The notes: a model not told the origin generated them from the sequence alone. 64,000 nucleotides of DNA from Streptomyces roseofulvus (GCF_039534915.1 NZ_BAAAWE010000001.1:3720001-3784000); one strand, 5' to 3'; counted from the stretch's first letter, positions 53,144 to 61,935 are shown. Numbers and translations: made by a program.

Positions 53144-53699
53144 TCTGATCGAGGAGTGGGCGACGCAGGTCGCGGAAGCCGAGCTCAGCAGCACGCTTCC
53201 ACGCAGGTGGGCGCATACGCAGGGAGTGGCCAAACGCGCGGTCGAAGTAAGTCAGGTTCTCGGCCAGGACGCCGGCCTCCTCGTCGCCGCTGCCACGCTG
53301 CACGATGTCGGGTACGCGCCGCGCCTGGCCACGACCGGGTTCCATCCGCTGGACGGAGCCCGATTCCTTCGCGACGAGCACGGGGCTGACGAGCGGCTGA
53401 CGCGGCTGGTCGCGAACCACTCGTTCGCGCTCCTGGAGGCCGAGGAGCGGGGGCTACGGGAGGAGCTCGCGAGCGAGTTTCCGTTGCTGGAGGAGCCGCT
53501 ACTGGTGGACGCGCTCGTGTACTGCGACATGACGACCACGCCCGACGGCGGCCGGACCACCGCCGAGGAGCGGGTCGCGGAGGTCCTTGGCCGCTACGGG
53601 GACGACAGTGTGGTCGGGCGGTTCATCCGTCGGGCGGCGCCGGAGATCTTTGCCGCCATCGAGCGGGTGGAGGCCGTGCTGGCGGCTCAGCCGAGGTAG
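53136..53699 (+). CDS. HD-domain phosphohydrolase
   Basis: A 187-residue HD protein: WAHTQGVAKRAVEV supplies the first metal-binding histidine and AAATLHDVGYAPRLATTGFHPLDGARFL the HD pair (about residues 50-51) and a further histidine, with VANHSF near 88. The small single-domain form resembles nucleotide or phosphoester hydrolases of unknown target. Its 3' end overlaps the convergent Nudix gene by 13 bp. Confidence 0.85.
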   Translation: MGDLIEEWATQVAEAELSSTLPRRWAHTQGVAKRAVEVSQVLGQDAGLLVAAATLHDVGYAPRLATTGFHPLDGARFLRDEHGADERLTRLVANHSFALLEAEERGLREELASEFPLLEEPLLVDALVYCDMTTTPDGGRTTAEERVAEVLGRYGDDSVVGRFIRRAAPEIFAAIERVEAVLAAQPR

Positions 53700-54154
53700 G
53701 GGTAGGTGCCGGCGAGGTAGTCGGCGATCTGCTGGCGCATGCTGGCGTGGATGTCGTACTGGTCGAGGTCAGCCGGCTGTACGAAGCGGACGCCGTCGGC
53801 CTCGTCGTTGATGGTGGGCTCGCCGCCGACGGGGCGGCCGATGTAGGTGTTCTCGTACTGCTGGCGGATCTCGCCGTCGGTGTACGCCACGATGTGGTTC
53901 GGGTTGGTGTAGACGCCGAGGAAGCCGGTGATCTCGGCGACGATCCCCGTCTCCTCCAGGCACTCGCGTACCGCGCACTCGGCGGCGGTCTCGCCGATGT
54001 CCTGGGCGCCGCCGGGCAGTGCCCACTGGCCGGTGTCGCGGCGGCGCTGGAGCAGGATGGCGCCGCAGTCGTCGACGACCAGGAGGTTGCTGGCGGGGAT
54101 GAGGGTGTTGGCCTTGGGGGCGTCAGGGTCGTTGTAGTACTCAGTCCTGCCCAT
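53687..54154 (-). CDS. Nudix hydrolase
   Basis: A 155-residue protein with an intact Nudix box, GGAQDIGETAAECAVRECLEETGI at about residues 48-71 in split form (GxxxxxE then REClEE), so hydrolysis of a nucleoside diphosphate linked to another moiety is expected. The later TYIGRPVGGEPTINDEADGVRFV segment is common to NUDIX proteins of this actinobacterial group. Its start overlaps the end of the XRE-PLD gene by 14 bp, so the two are one transcription unit. Confidence 0.9.
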   Translation of the reverse strand: MGRTEYYNDPDAPKANTLIPASNLLVVDDCGAILLQRRRDTGQWALPGGAQDIGETAAECAVRECLEETGIVAEITGFLGVYTNPNHIVAYTDGEIRQQYENTYIGRPVGGEPTINDEADGVRFVQPADLDQYDIHASMRQQIADYLAGTYPYLG

Positions 54155-54923
54155 GTGCGGCGGTCCCCTCCTGGTCGGGTGTCCAGGGCCGTGCGCCGGC
54201 CCAGACGGCGTCGAAGCTCTGAGCGTAGTTGTCGAACCAGCCGCCTTCGGTGCCCTGTCTGAGGTGGAGCAGCGGGTTGGCGCTGGCTGGGCGTCCCCAC
54301 ACGTGTGGGTTGACCAGCAGGTTCTCGTCGTAGAGGAAGAGCGAGGTGTACAGGGTGGTGTCGTGCAGTCGTACCTCGCACCCCGGCTTGCCCAGGAGGG
54401 GACGGTAGTAGGTCAACGAGGCGCGGATCTTCGCCGCGAGCGTGTCGCCGATGCCTTCCTCCCGGCCCCGGACGGCGACCGCCCCGCCGGTGGGGTCGCC
54501 GAAGCACAGCCGTACGCGGACGCCGGCGTGCGCGCGCTCGGCGAGCATCCGGGCCACGTCGGGGTTGGACTGGGCGAAGAAGGTGCCCGAGAAGACGAGC
54601 ACGCTGATCTCCTTCTGCGCTCCTCGAAGCAGCGAGATCCACATCTCTCGGGGCACGCTCGCCCGGTTCGCGTAGGTGCCGACGAGTTCACCGTCGGAAG
54701 TCGGCGCTGTCCGCGTCGCGCGGGTCTGCTGCGGGGGCCAGAGGAAGGACTCCTCGACGCGCAGGTGCTGGGCCGCGACGAATCGGTGGCGCCGATGGGG
54801 AACGCGCCCGCCGAGCCAGCGGCCTACGGTCTTGGGGTCCACTTCGCAGATCTCGGCGAGCGACTCGATCGAGACGCCCCGCTGGGCGAGTACGGAATGC
54901 AGTCGCTCGTTCACGCTGGTCAT
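54141..54923 (-). CDS. XRE-type HTH protein with phospholipase-D-like C-terminal region
   Basis: The 260-residue product starts with a helix-turn-helix (NERLHSVLAQRGVSIESLAEICEVDPKTVGRWLGGRVPHRRH region, residues 5-45). The rest, from about residue 85, resembles a PLD-like fold: EISVLVFSGTFFAQSNPDVARMLAERAHAGVRVRLCFGDPTGG and a later LHDTTLYTSLFLYDENLLVNPHVWG. The classic HxKxxxxD motif is not intact, so it may be a sensor rather than an enzyme. It is coupled to the Nudix gene and divergent from the HAD gene. This XRE-PLD/Nudix pair recurs in streptomycetes, from memory. Confidence 0.8.
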   Translation of the reverse strand: MTSVNERLHSVLAQRGVSIESLAEICEVDPKTVGRWLGGRVPHRRHRFVAAQHLRVEESFLWPPQQTRATRTAPTSDGELVGTYANRASVPREMWISLLRGAQKEISVLVFSGTFFAQSNPDVARMLAERAHAGVRVRLCFGDPTGGAVAVRGREEGIGDTLAAKIRASLTYYRPLLGKPGCEVRLHDTTLYTSLFLYDENLLVNPHVWGRPASANPLLHLRQGTEGGWFDNYAQSFDAVWAGARPWTPDQEGTAAHGQD

Positions 54924-55008
54924 GCAAGCGTGGAACGAGGAGGCGGGGCAAGGACGTATTGGGACGTCTTCACCGGGCCGCTCTCGGCCTTCTCCCTACG
55001 CTGGCGCC

Positions 55009-55701
55009 ATGCAGCTCATTGTTCTGTGGGACATCGACCACACGCTCATCGAGAACGCCGGGGTGAGCAAGGAGATCTACGCGAGCGCGTTCTCCCTTCT
55101 CGCGGGGCGGGATCCGGACGGGCCGGCGCGGACGGAGGGTCGTACGGATCGCCTGATCATGCGGGAGCTGCTTGTCCGGCACGGTGTCCCCGTGCCGGAC
55201 TGGGCCGTCGTGGAAGCGGCTCTCGTCAAGGCCGGGGAAGGGCGCGAGGAGGATCTTCGCCGTCGCGGAAGCGCCCTGCCTGGGGTGCGTGAGGTACTCG
55301 CCGCAGCGGCTGGCCGGCATGGCTGGATCTCGTCCGTCCTGACGGGGAACATCGCGGCCAACGCCGCCGTGAAGCTCTCCGCCTTCGGGCTGGACACGCT
55401 CCTCGACCTGTCCGTGGGCGCGTACGGCGCCGACGCGGATCTGCGGCCGGACCTCGTGGAAGTGGCTCGCGAGCGGGCCCGTCGGCTCCGAGGCGTTGGA
55501 GCGGACGTCCCGGTGGTACTCGTCGGTGACACGCCTCGGGACGTCGAAGCCGCGCTCACGACCGGCTCGCAGATCATCGCGGTCGCGTCCGGCATCCACA
55601 GCGAAGAGGAGTTGCGAGCGGCGGGAGCCTCCGTGGTCCTGAGGGACCTGTCCGAGACCTCTCGGGTGCTGGATCTGCTGGAGCGCGCCGCGCAACGGTG
55701 A
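55009..55701 (+). CDS. HAD-family phosphatase
   Basis: A 230-residue HAD hydrolase with motif I WDIDHTL at residues 7-13 (nucleophile Asp8), motif II in VLTGNIAANA, and motif III/IV VLVGDTPRDVEAAL near the C-terminus. A helical cap lies between motifs I and II, as in phosphoglycolate phosphatase-like members. Substrate unknown. The ATG at 55009 was chosen because it begins directly at the HAD fold. It is divergent from the XRE-PLD gene with only 85 bp between. Confidence 0.9.
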   Translation: MQLIVLWDIDHTLIENAGVSKEIYASAFSLLAGRDPDGPARTEGRTDRLIMRELLVRHGVPVPDWAVVEAALVKAGEGREEDLRRRGSALPGVREVLAAAAGRHGWISSVLTGNIAANAAVKLSAFGLDTLLDLSVGAYGADADLRPDLVEVARERARRLRGVGADVPVVLVGDTPRDVEAALTTGSQIIAVASGIHSEEELRAAGASVVLRDLSETSRVLDLLERAAQR

Positions 55702-55845
55702 AACGTCCCAGGACGTCCTGCCTGGCGTCCGCAGACGCGGTGACGGTGTCCCCTTCTCCTTCCCCATCATCTGTCTCAGCACGGATCGCAAGCCAGCGAT
55801 CGCCCGAAGGAGCGGTCGCTGGCCTCACGAGGGGAGAAGGGGGCC

Positions 55846-56412
55846 ATGAAGCGCGAGTACGAAGTCCGGTTCCTGGATGTCGACGCCGCCGACATCCGCA
55901 CCAGGCTCGGCCGGGTGGGGGCCGTCCAGAGGATCCCCTGGGCGCTGCGTACGTGCTGGATCTTCGAGGGGGAGGTTCTGGACCCCGGTCTCTGTCTCCG
56001 CCTCTGTGGTCAGGGCGCACGCGTCAGCCTCGCGCTGGGTTCGTCCTGCGCCTCCTCGGTGCTCCAGGGCAGCGCGGTCGTCGAGACCGTGGTGTCCGAC
56101 CGCGCGGCCGCGGTGGAGATCCTTCGCAAGCTGGGCCTGCGCGAGACCCGCTATCAGGAGCACTTCCGCGAGGAGTGGCGGCTGGGGGAAGCGGCGTTCT
56201 CGATCGAGGCGTGGCCCGACCTCCCCGTGCTCGTCGCGGTCGCCGGCCCCGACGAGGCGTCCGTCCGGCAGGCGGCGGCTTTGATCGGGTTCGACTTCGG
56301 CGATGCCCAAGCCGAGAGCGTCGAGCAGATCTACCTGACCGCGGCCAAGCGCAACGTGCTTGCCGAACCCACCCTCCTCTTCGCCGATACCGCCCATGCC
56401 CGTGCGACGTGA
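55846..56412 (+). CDS. CYTH-domain protein (class IV adenylate cyclase-like), first of two
   Basis: A 188-residue CYTH/triphosphate-tunnel protein. The N-terminal EYEVRF gives the ExExR form of the family motif, and a later pattern of alternating charged strands (FREEWRLGEAAFSIEAWPDLP) fits the tunnel. Members bind organic or inorganic triphosphates or act as cyclases. A GGGGAGAAGGGGG run just upstream of the ATG is a strong ribosome site. It lies 144 bp after the HAD gene. Confidence 0.82.
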   Translation: MKREYEVRFLDVDAADIRTRLGRVGAVQRIPWALRTCWIFEGEVLDPGLCLRLCGQGARVSLALGSSCASSVLQGSAVVETVVSDRAAAVEILRKLGLRETRYQEHFREEWRLGEAAFSIEAWPDLPVLVAVAGPDEASVRQAAALIGFDFGDAQAESVEQIYLTAAKRNVLAEPTLLFADTAHARAT

Positions 56413-56608
56413 CCTGGCACGAGGGGCGACAGCCGAACTCACCACTGGCCGACCGACCCCCATCGAGCGATGGTCTCGGCCACTTGGCCGATAAGCCTTC
56501 AATCGCTCAACTGCCTTGCGCGGAACGGGGTTACGCCGCCGGTAACCTCGGGCGGGCGAGGCGCTGAGCGCCCGCCATCTGGCCTGCCTGAAAGCTGAAA
56601 GGGAATCG

Positions 56609-57118
56609 ATGGCCCAGGATCTGGAAAACACCGTGGAGCGCACGCTCGTCCTTCTCAAGCCCGACGCTCTGGTCCGTGGTTTCGGCGGGAAGATCATCAG
56701 CCGGTTCGAGGACGCCGCACTGAAGATCGTCGGCGTGAAGATGAAGCAGATGGACGCCGAGTTCACCCGGCGCCACTACTTCGACCTGGAGGAGCGGCTC
56801 GGCCCGGAGGTCTACAACCTCACCGCGACCTTCATGCAGCAGGGCCCCGTCATCGCGCTCGTCCTGGAGGGCTTCGACGCGGTCGCGACCGTACGGAAGA
56901 TCGTCGGCAGCACGTACCCGAACGAGGCTCCCGCCGGCACCATCCGGGGCGACTTCTCGCACTACAGCCGTGGTGCCAGCGCCGCCTCCGGGAAGGCCGT
57001 GGCGAACCTCGTGCACGCCTCCGGCAACAAGGAGGAGGCTGACCAGGAGGTGGCGCTCTGGTTCGACAAGGACGAGCTCCACGACTACCGCACCCTCGCG
57101 GAGATCTTCACGTACTGA
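56609..57118 (+). CDS. Nucleoside diphosphate kinase-like protein with insertion
   Basis: A 169-residue NDK relative. TLVLLKPDALVRG (ATP-binding lysine), GSTYPNEAPAGTIRGDFSH and NLVHASGN with the phosphorylated His match the family, but about 30 residues are added compared with the usual 135-140: an N-terminal extension, a longer segment around SHYSRGASAASGKAV before the active site and a C-terminal extension. The core chromosomal ndk is normally elsewhere, so this is a divergent second copy in the island. Preceded by GAAAGG. Confidence 0.85.
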   Translation: MAQDLENTVERTLVLLKPDALVRGFGGKIISRFEDAALKIVGVKMKQMDAEFTRRHYFDLEERLGPEVYNLTATFMQQGPVIALVLEGFDAVATVRKIVGSTYPNEAPAGTIRGDFSHYSRGASAASGKAVANLVHASGNKEEADQEVALWFDKDELHDYRTLAEIFTY

Positions 57119-57190
57119 CCCGCACCGAGGTCACCTCTCGGAAGCCGACGCGTTGAACACCACCCAGCACCAACGTAGGAGAGAAGACCC

Positions 57191-57490
57191 ATGCCCAACC
57201 CGACCCGCGTCGCCTCCGCAGCCGAGCTGGAGAGCGTCTTCCAGCAGGAGCTGGCCACCGACCGCTGGGCCGCGGCGGAGACCGCCTTCGCCCTCGCCGT
57301 CCAGAGCCGCGACGCCGGCGACTGGGACAAGTCCCGCGAGTGGGCGAGGCAGTGCCTGACCCTGCTCACCGGCTTCCCCAGCGACACCGAGGGCGACGTC
57401 GCCACCAAGAGGGTGTCCGTCGGCGGCGTCCTCCTGCCGAACTACCTGCACGAGGGCGTCCTGCGCGACCGCTTCGGCGACTTCGACTGA
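57191..57490 (+). CDS. Hypothetical protein of 99 residues
   Basis: A small acidic protein with a mostly helical N-terminal half (AAELESVFQQELATDRWAAAETAFALA) and a W-rich middle (RDAGDWDKSREWARQCL). No family recognised. A good ribosome site (AGGAGAGAAG) precedes the ATG, and it lies between the NDK-like and second CYTH genes with gaps of 72 bp and 149 bp, so it is probably a real member of this gene group. Confidence 0.7.
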   Translation: MPNPTRVASAAELESVFQQELATDRWAAAETAFALAVQSRDAGDWDKSREWARQCLTLLTGFPSDTEGDVATKRVSVGGVLLPNYLHEGVLRDRFGDFD

Positions 57491-57639
57491 CGTACGACCC
57501 CGGCGGCGGTGCGGCACTCGACAACGGGCCGCACCCCGCCGGCCGCTGACCAACCACACATCACGTCCAGCCGAGCCAGCCCCCATGCGCGGGACGGCTC
57601 GGGCGGACCACCCATGCCTCATTCCGGAAGGGAGCCCCT

Positions 57640-58227
57640 GTGGCCATCGAGATCGAGATGCGCGCCCGGTTCGACGAGGAGACGTACGAGAAGCTCCTCG
57701 TCCGCCTCGCGGCGGAGGCCGAGGACCTCGGCTGCGACGACAAGAACATCTACTTCTACGTGCTGCCGGACCAGCTGCTGAAGGTCACCGACAACACGGC
57801 CGCCGGCTCGGCGAAGATCACGCTCAAGGCCAGCAAGATCGGCCAGGGCGCCGCCTTCCCCGAGACGGAGTTCGCCATCGCCCGGGACGACGTGCCGGCC
57901 GCCGTGCGGATCTTCAACGCCCTCGGCTTCGAGGGCACCATGCACCAGGCGTTCAACCAGCGGCACAACTTCCGCTTCCGCGGGGTCGAGATCGCCGTGA
58001 AGTGGAGCGAGGCGTGGGGGCACCACGCCGAGTTCGAGGTCCTCCTCGACGAGGGTGCCGGCGCCACCGCCCAGGAGGAGGCCACCGCCCGCATCCGCGG
58101 CGTCGCCGACGAACTCGACATCCACCTGATGACCGAGCAGGAGCTCGCCGACTTCACCGCCGCCTTCGAGGCCGCCGAGCAGGAGCGCAAGGACAAGGAG
58201 GCGGCGCCCGCCGCCACCGCCAGCTAG
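57640..58227 (+). CDS. CYTH-domain protein, second of two
   Basis: A 195-residue CYTH protein: the N-terminal AIEIEMRARF carries the ExExR motif, KITLKASK and AVKWSEAWGHHAEFEVLLDEG are later tunnel strands. It is a different subgroup from the CYTH protein at 55846 (low direct similarity), closer to class IV cyclase/thiamine-triphosphatase-like members. GTG 57640 has GGAAGGGAG upstream. It is followed 39 bp later by an HD-domain gene. Confidence 0.82.
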   Translation: MAIEIEMRARFDEETYEKLLVRLAAEAEDLGCDDKNIYFYVLPDQLLKVTDNTAAGSAKITLKASKIGQGAAFPETEFAIARDDVPAAVRIFNALGFEGTMHQAFNQRHNFRFRGVEIAVKWSEAWGHHAEFEVLLDEGAGATAQEEATARIRGVADELDIHLMTEQELADFTAAFEAAEQERKDKEAAPAATAS

Positions 58228-58266
58228 GCATCCGCTGCCGCAGACCACCATGAGGGGGTGGGCCCG

Positions 58267-59037
58267 ATGAGCACGACCCTGCCGGCCGACAGTCTGGTTG
58301 AGCTGGCCGCGCGCAAGCAGCTTCCGCACCACCAGTACACCGATCCCGCCACCGTCCGCTGGATCGCCGCCAACCGGCCGGAGCTCCCCGACGGCCCGCC
58401 TCCTCCCACCCTGCGACCGAGCTCGCGGCAGCTCGTGACCCGCGCGGCCCTGCCCGCCGACTGGCTGGCCGAGGCCAGGTGCCACGACTCGCTCCATGGC
58501 ATCCGGCACGCCGTACGGACCGCCGCCATGGCCGCTCTCCTCGCCGAGGCCACCGGTCTCGGCGAGGAGGACACCGCCACGCTCGTCCTGGCCGCGGCCG
58601 TGCACGACTGCCGTCGGCTCCACGACAAGGACGACACCGGCCACGGTGCCCGCGCCGCCATCTGGCTCACGGAGAACGCCGGCACCGTCTGGGACCGCTT
58701 CGGCCGCACCCCGACGCCCAGCCGCGTCACCGCCGCCGGCACGGCGGTCCGCCTCCACGATCTGCCGTACGAACACTTCTCGCCGGACGACCACGCCGAC
58801 CACGCCCGTACGAGGACGATCACCGACCTCCTCAAGGCCGCCGACGCCTTGGACCGCTATCGCCTGCCCAAGCTCACCTGGTGGCCCGACCCGACCCACG
58901 TCCGCGCCGAGGCGTTCGCCGACCTGCGCACCACCGCCTTCGAGCTCGTCGTCCGGTCCGAGTCCGCGTGGCTGGCCGGGGCCGACAGCGCGGAAGCCGT
59001 TCTCGGCAGCCTGGCGATCATGGAGCTGATCGGCTGA
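58267..59037 (+). CDS. HD-domain phosphohydrolase, second
   Basis: A 256-residue HD protein: CHDSLHGIRHAVRTAAMAALLAE gives the first histidines, LVLAAAVHDCRRLHDKDDTGHG the HD pair, and RTITDLLKAADALDRYRLPK the distal Asp. The pattern is that of HD proteins acting on nucleotides. The ATG at 58267 is spaced 8 bp from GAGGGGG; GTG 58258 is too close. Its TGA overlaps the ATG of the next gene (ATGA-type), so the two are coupled. Confidence 0.85.
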   Translation: MSTTLPADSLVELAARKQLPHHQYTDPATVRWIAANRPELPDGPPPPTLRPSSRQLVTRAALPADWLAEARCHDSLHGIRHAVRTAAMAALLAEATGLGEEDTATLVLAAAVHDCRRLHDKDDTGHGARAAIWLTENAGTVWDRFGRTPTPSRVTAAGTAVRLHDLPYEHFSPDDHADHARTRTITDLLKAADALDRYRLPKLTWWPDPTHVRAEAFADLRTTAFELVVRSESAWLAGADSAEAVLGSLAIMELIG

Positions 59038-60404
59038 TGGACTTCCTCGACGCCTACGAGCAGTGGGCCGACGCCCACTCCTTCTTCGACACCACCCTCA
59101 TCCCCAGCCCCACCGACGGCCAGGACCCGCTCGCCGCGCAGACCGCGGCCTGGGACAAGCGCCTGGCCGACACGCCCAACGGCCGGCTCCTGCGGGACAA
59201 CGCGATGTTCCGGGCCCTGGGGACGGGCGACAAGCTCCACCTGCTCCACGTCACGCACGCCCTGGAGCAGATCAGCGAGCACGGCGCGCTGTACCCCTCC
59301 GGGGGCTGCCTGGTCGGCAGCGTCTACTGCGCGCCGCTCACGGCCTCCGAGCGCGGCTTCCGCATGCACAACCTCGGTGAGTACATCCTGACCAAGGAGG
59401 CCCCGGCTTTCGTGGCGAAGGCCGGGGTGCCGAGGCGGGAGCCGACCCCGCTGATCTTCGAGGTCTCCCTCCCGCCGCAGGCGTACCGGGGCCTGGCCGG
59501 CGTGGACTACCTCCGTCTCGGCTCGATCCACCTGCAGATCTACAGCCGTCTGGAGTACCTGCTCTCCAAGGCCGAGCGCCACCAGTTGCGCGAGACGATC
59601 GTCAGCCGGATCAAGAACTCTGCGGCCTTCCTCGCCCTGGCGGCTGCAGTCGCCCACCAGGGCGCCACGGTCTCCCCGGAGAACTTCCTCCGGCTCCTGG
59701 ACGAGACGATCCCCCGCTTACCGATCCTCGGCTACGTGTACTTCGAGGCCCTGGCCGAGTACCTGATGCTGCACTCCACCACGGACGACACCCGCGAGCG
59801 GGCCGAGCACGGCGAGTTCAACAACTGGCTGTACAAGGACATGCTGTTCGCGTCCTTCCCGGACATGGCTGGCAAGTTCGACCTCGCGCGGTTCCGGCCC
59901 TCGCCCACCGGCCTGGCCACGCTCCTGGCCCGCATCGACCCGAGCCTCGACGCGCGCCACGCCCGCGCCTACCTGACCGAGCGGATCAGCCACCTCGTCG
60001 CGGCCCGTCTCTTCACTCCCGGCCAGGTCCCCGAAGCCTGGCACCGCACCCGCTGGGAGTTCGACGGCCTCTCCACCCAGCTCGGACCGCTCCTCGGCCA
60101 CCTCATCCACCGAGAGCTCCGCACCTTCGGCCGGTACCCGGACTTCTACTTCTACTACGACCAGCACAAGGCGCTCCAGGCGTGGAACTACTGGAACCAC
60201 ATGGACATCATCGCGCCCTTCAACGGCACGATCCCCAAGGGCGAGATCGGCATCAACCCCGCGTACCCCGACCTCGACTATCGCGTCTGGCGGGCCGAGC
60301 GGGACGACCACGGACGACTCCACCCCGCCGAGGAACTCGCGCTGACCATCGCCCCGCGCCTGGTGGACATCAAGTACACGCTCATGCGTAACAACAGCCG
60401 CTGA
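59037..60404 (+). CDS. 455-residue protein of unknown function coupled to the HD gene
   Basis: No known family recognised with confidence. Near residues 60-85, LHLLHVTHALEQISEHGALYPSGG has the look of the HxT...I...G.L segment at the start of ADP-ribosyltransferase/RNA 2'-phosphotransferase folds, but the rest was not matched. The C-terminal half is helical, with an aromatic-rich YPDFYFYYDQHKALQAWNYWNH stretch near 380. No membrane helix or signal peptide. The start overlaps the HD stop, which points to a joint function. Well conserved codon use suggests a real, expressed gene. Confidence 0.8.
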   Translation: MDFLDAYEQWADAHSFFDTTLIPSPTDGQDPLAAQTAAWDKRLADTPNGRLLRDNAMFRALGTGDKLHLLHVTHALEQISEHGALYPSGGCLVGSVYCAPLTASERGFRMHNLGEYILTKEAPAFVAKAGVPRREPTPLIFEVSLPPQAYRGLAGVDYLRLGSIHLQIYSRLEYLLSKAERHQLRETIVSRIKNSAAFLALAAAVAHQGATVSPENFLRLLDETIPRLPILGYVYFEALAEYLMLHSTTDDTRERAEHGEFNNWLYKDMLFASFPDMAGKFDLARFRPSPTGLATLLARIDPSLDARHARAYLTERISHLVAARLFTPGQVPEAWHRTRWEFDGLSTQLGPLLGHLIHRELRTFGRYPDFYFYYDQHKALQAWNYWNHMDIIAPFNGTIPKGEIGINPAYPDLDYRVWRAERDDHGRLHPAEELALTIAPRLVDIKYTLMRNNSR

Positions 60405-60470
60405 TCAGGGCCAGCCCGCACGGCAGATCGCCCGCCCCCCTGTCCCCTCACCCTGCCGAAGTGGAGAGGC

Positions 60471-61145
60471 ATGTCGACCCACGAGCACCCACGTCCCACC
60501 CGCGCCTGGCCGGCGCCCGCGCAGACCGCCGAGACGATCTTCACCGAGGTATTCCGCACCAACCACTGGGGATCACCGGAGTCGTTCTCCGGGCCCGGAT
60601 CCGACCTGCGGCAGACCGAAGCGGTCCGCGGCGCCCTCGCATCCGTCCTGGCGCGGTACCCGATCCGTACGATCACGGACGCAGGCTGCGGAGACGTCAA
60701 CTGGATCCGCCACGTCGACGGCTTCGACCGGCTGGACGCGTACGTCGGCCTGGACGTCGTCCCTGACCTCGTCGAGCTGAACCAGAAGCGGTACGGCAGC
60801 GAGCGCATGTCCTTCCAGCAGGCCGACCTCAGCCGCGACGAGATCCCGGCCGCGGATCTCGTCCTCACCCGCGACTGCATGGTCCACCTCACCCACCACG
60901 AGGTCCTGGCGTTCCTCGCCCGCATCGCCGCCAGCGGTTCCGCCTACCTCCTCGCCACCACGTACGCCGACCTGGCGGAGAACCGCGACACCACGGACGG
61001 GCACTGGCGCCCGCTCAACCTCCAGGCGGCCCCTTTCCGCCTCCCGTCGCCCATCGAGCACTTCGACACCGACTTCACCGACAACGGGCGACACCACCCG
61101 GGCAACGGTCTGGGGCTGTGGCGGATCGAGCAGCTCAGCACCTGA
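60471..61145 (+). CDS. Class I SAM-dependent methyltransferase
   Basis: A 224-residue methyltransferase with motif I TITDAGCGDVNWIRHV near residues 67-82, YVGLDVV as motif post-I and a DLVLTRDCMVHL acidic loop. The N-terminal FRTNHWGSPESFSGPGSDL segment resembles small actinobacterial and viral methyltransferases of unknown target. The ATG follows GGAG. It is separated by 66 bp from the 455-residue gene and 45 bp from a second methyltransferase, so all are likely one operon. Confidence 0.85.
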   Translation: MSTHEHPRPTRAWPAPAQTAETIFTEVFRTNHWGSPESFSGPGSDLRQTEAVRGALASVLARYPIRTITDAGCGDVNWIRHVDGFDRLDAYVGLDVVPDLVELNQKRYGSERMSFQQADLSRDEIPAADLVLTRDCMVHLTHHEVLAFLARIAASGSAYLLATTYADLAENRDTTDGHWRPLNLQAAPFRLPSPIEHFDTDFTDNGRHHPGNGLGLWRIEQLST

Positions 61146-61190
61146 AGCACCTGAACCACCCACTCACGGCGACCCAGGAAGCGAGACACG

Positions 61191-61925
61191 ATGGCCACGC
61201 ACGACGCCCAGATTGCGTCCCTCCTCGACCAGCTCGACCGCGCCCTCGCCTCCCCGGCGACCACGCACGGCCTCGCCCGCACGCTCAGGGCGGCCGCCAA
61301 GGAGGCCGAGCTGCACCGCCACCACCGAGCCAGCCTCGCCGGCCTGCCCGACGGCGTCCTCCAGCCCGGCCCCGCCAAGGTCCAGATCGGCGGTGGCGGT
61401 CACCGCATCGACGGCTTCTTCAACATCGACATCGTCCCGCCGGCCGACCTCCTGTGGGACGTACGCGAGGGCCTGCCGCTCGCCGACGAAAGCACCCAGG
61501 AGATCTTCTCGGAGCACTTCCTGGAGCACATCGACTACCCCCGCTCCGCCAAGACCTACGCCCGCGAGGCGTTCCGCGTGCTCACGCCCGGCGGCCGTCT
61601 CATCACCGGGGTGCCGGATGCGGCCTTCGTGCTTGGCCAGTACCCGGCCGGGCCGGAACAGGCTGAGGAGATGATCGCCCGCTGGTACGCCAAGCGGGAC
61701 TGCCGCAAGGACATCAACACCTACCTCGACCTGATCAACTACGTCTTCCGCGACCAGGACGACGACCCCACGTACAACCCTCACTACTGGGCGTACGACT
61801 TCGAAAAGCTCAGCCATCTGTTCACCGAGGCCGGCTTCGCCACAGTCGAGCCCTGGACCTTCGACCCGAGCATGGCCAACCCGAAGCGGCAGTGGGCGAG
61901 TGTCTACGTCATCGCGACCAAGTAG
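61191..61925 (+). CDS. Class I SAM-dependent methyltransferase-like protein
   Basis: A 244-residue protein of the methyltransferase type found in glycan and natural-product clusters: KVQIGGGGHRIDGFFNIDIVPPADLLWDVREGLPLADES, in which the SAM loop is the G-rich stretch, then SEHFLEHIDYPRSAKTYAREAFRVLTPGGRLI and a GFATVEPWTFDPS end. The first 50 residues are helical. Target unknown. It follows the previous methyltransferase on the same strand and is not closely similar to it. Confidence 0.82.
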   Translation: MATHDAQIASLLDQLDRALASPATTHGLARTLRAAAKEAELHRHHRASLAGLPDGVLQPGPAKVQIGGGGHRIDGFFNIDIVPPADLLWDVREGLPLADESTQEIFSEHFLEHIDYPRSAKTYAREAFRVLTPGGRLITGVPDAAFVLGQYPAGPEQAEEMIARWYAKRDCRKDINTYLDLINYVFRDQDDDPTYNPHYWAYDFEKLSHLFTEAGFATVEPWTFDPSMANPKRQWASVYVIATK

Positions 61926-61935
61926 GCAGCCCGAC

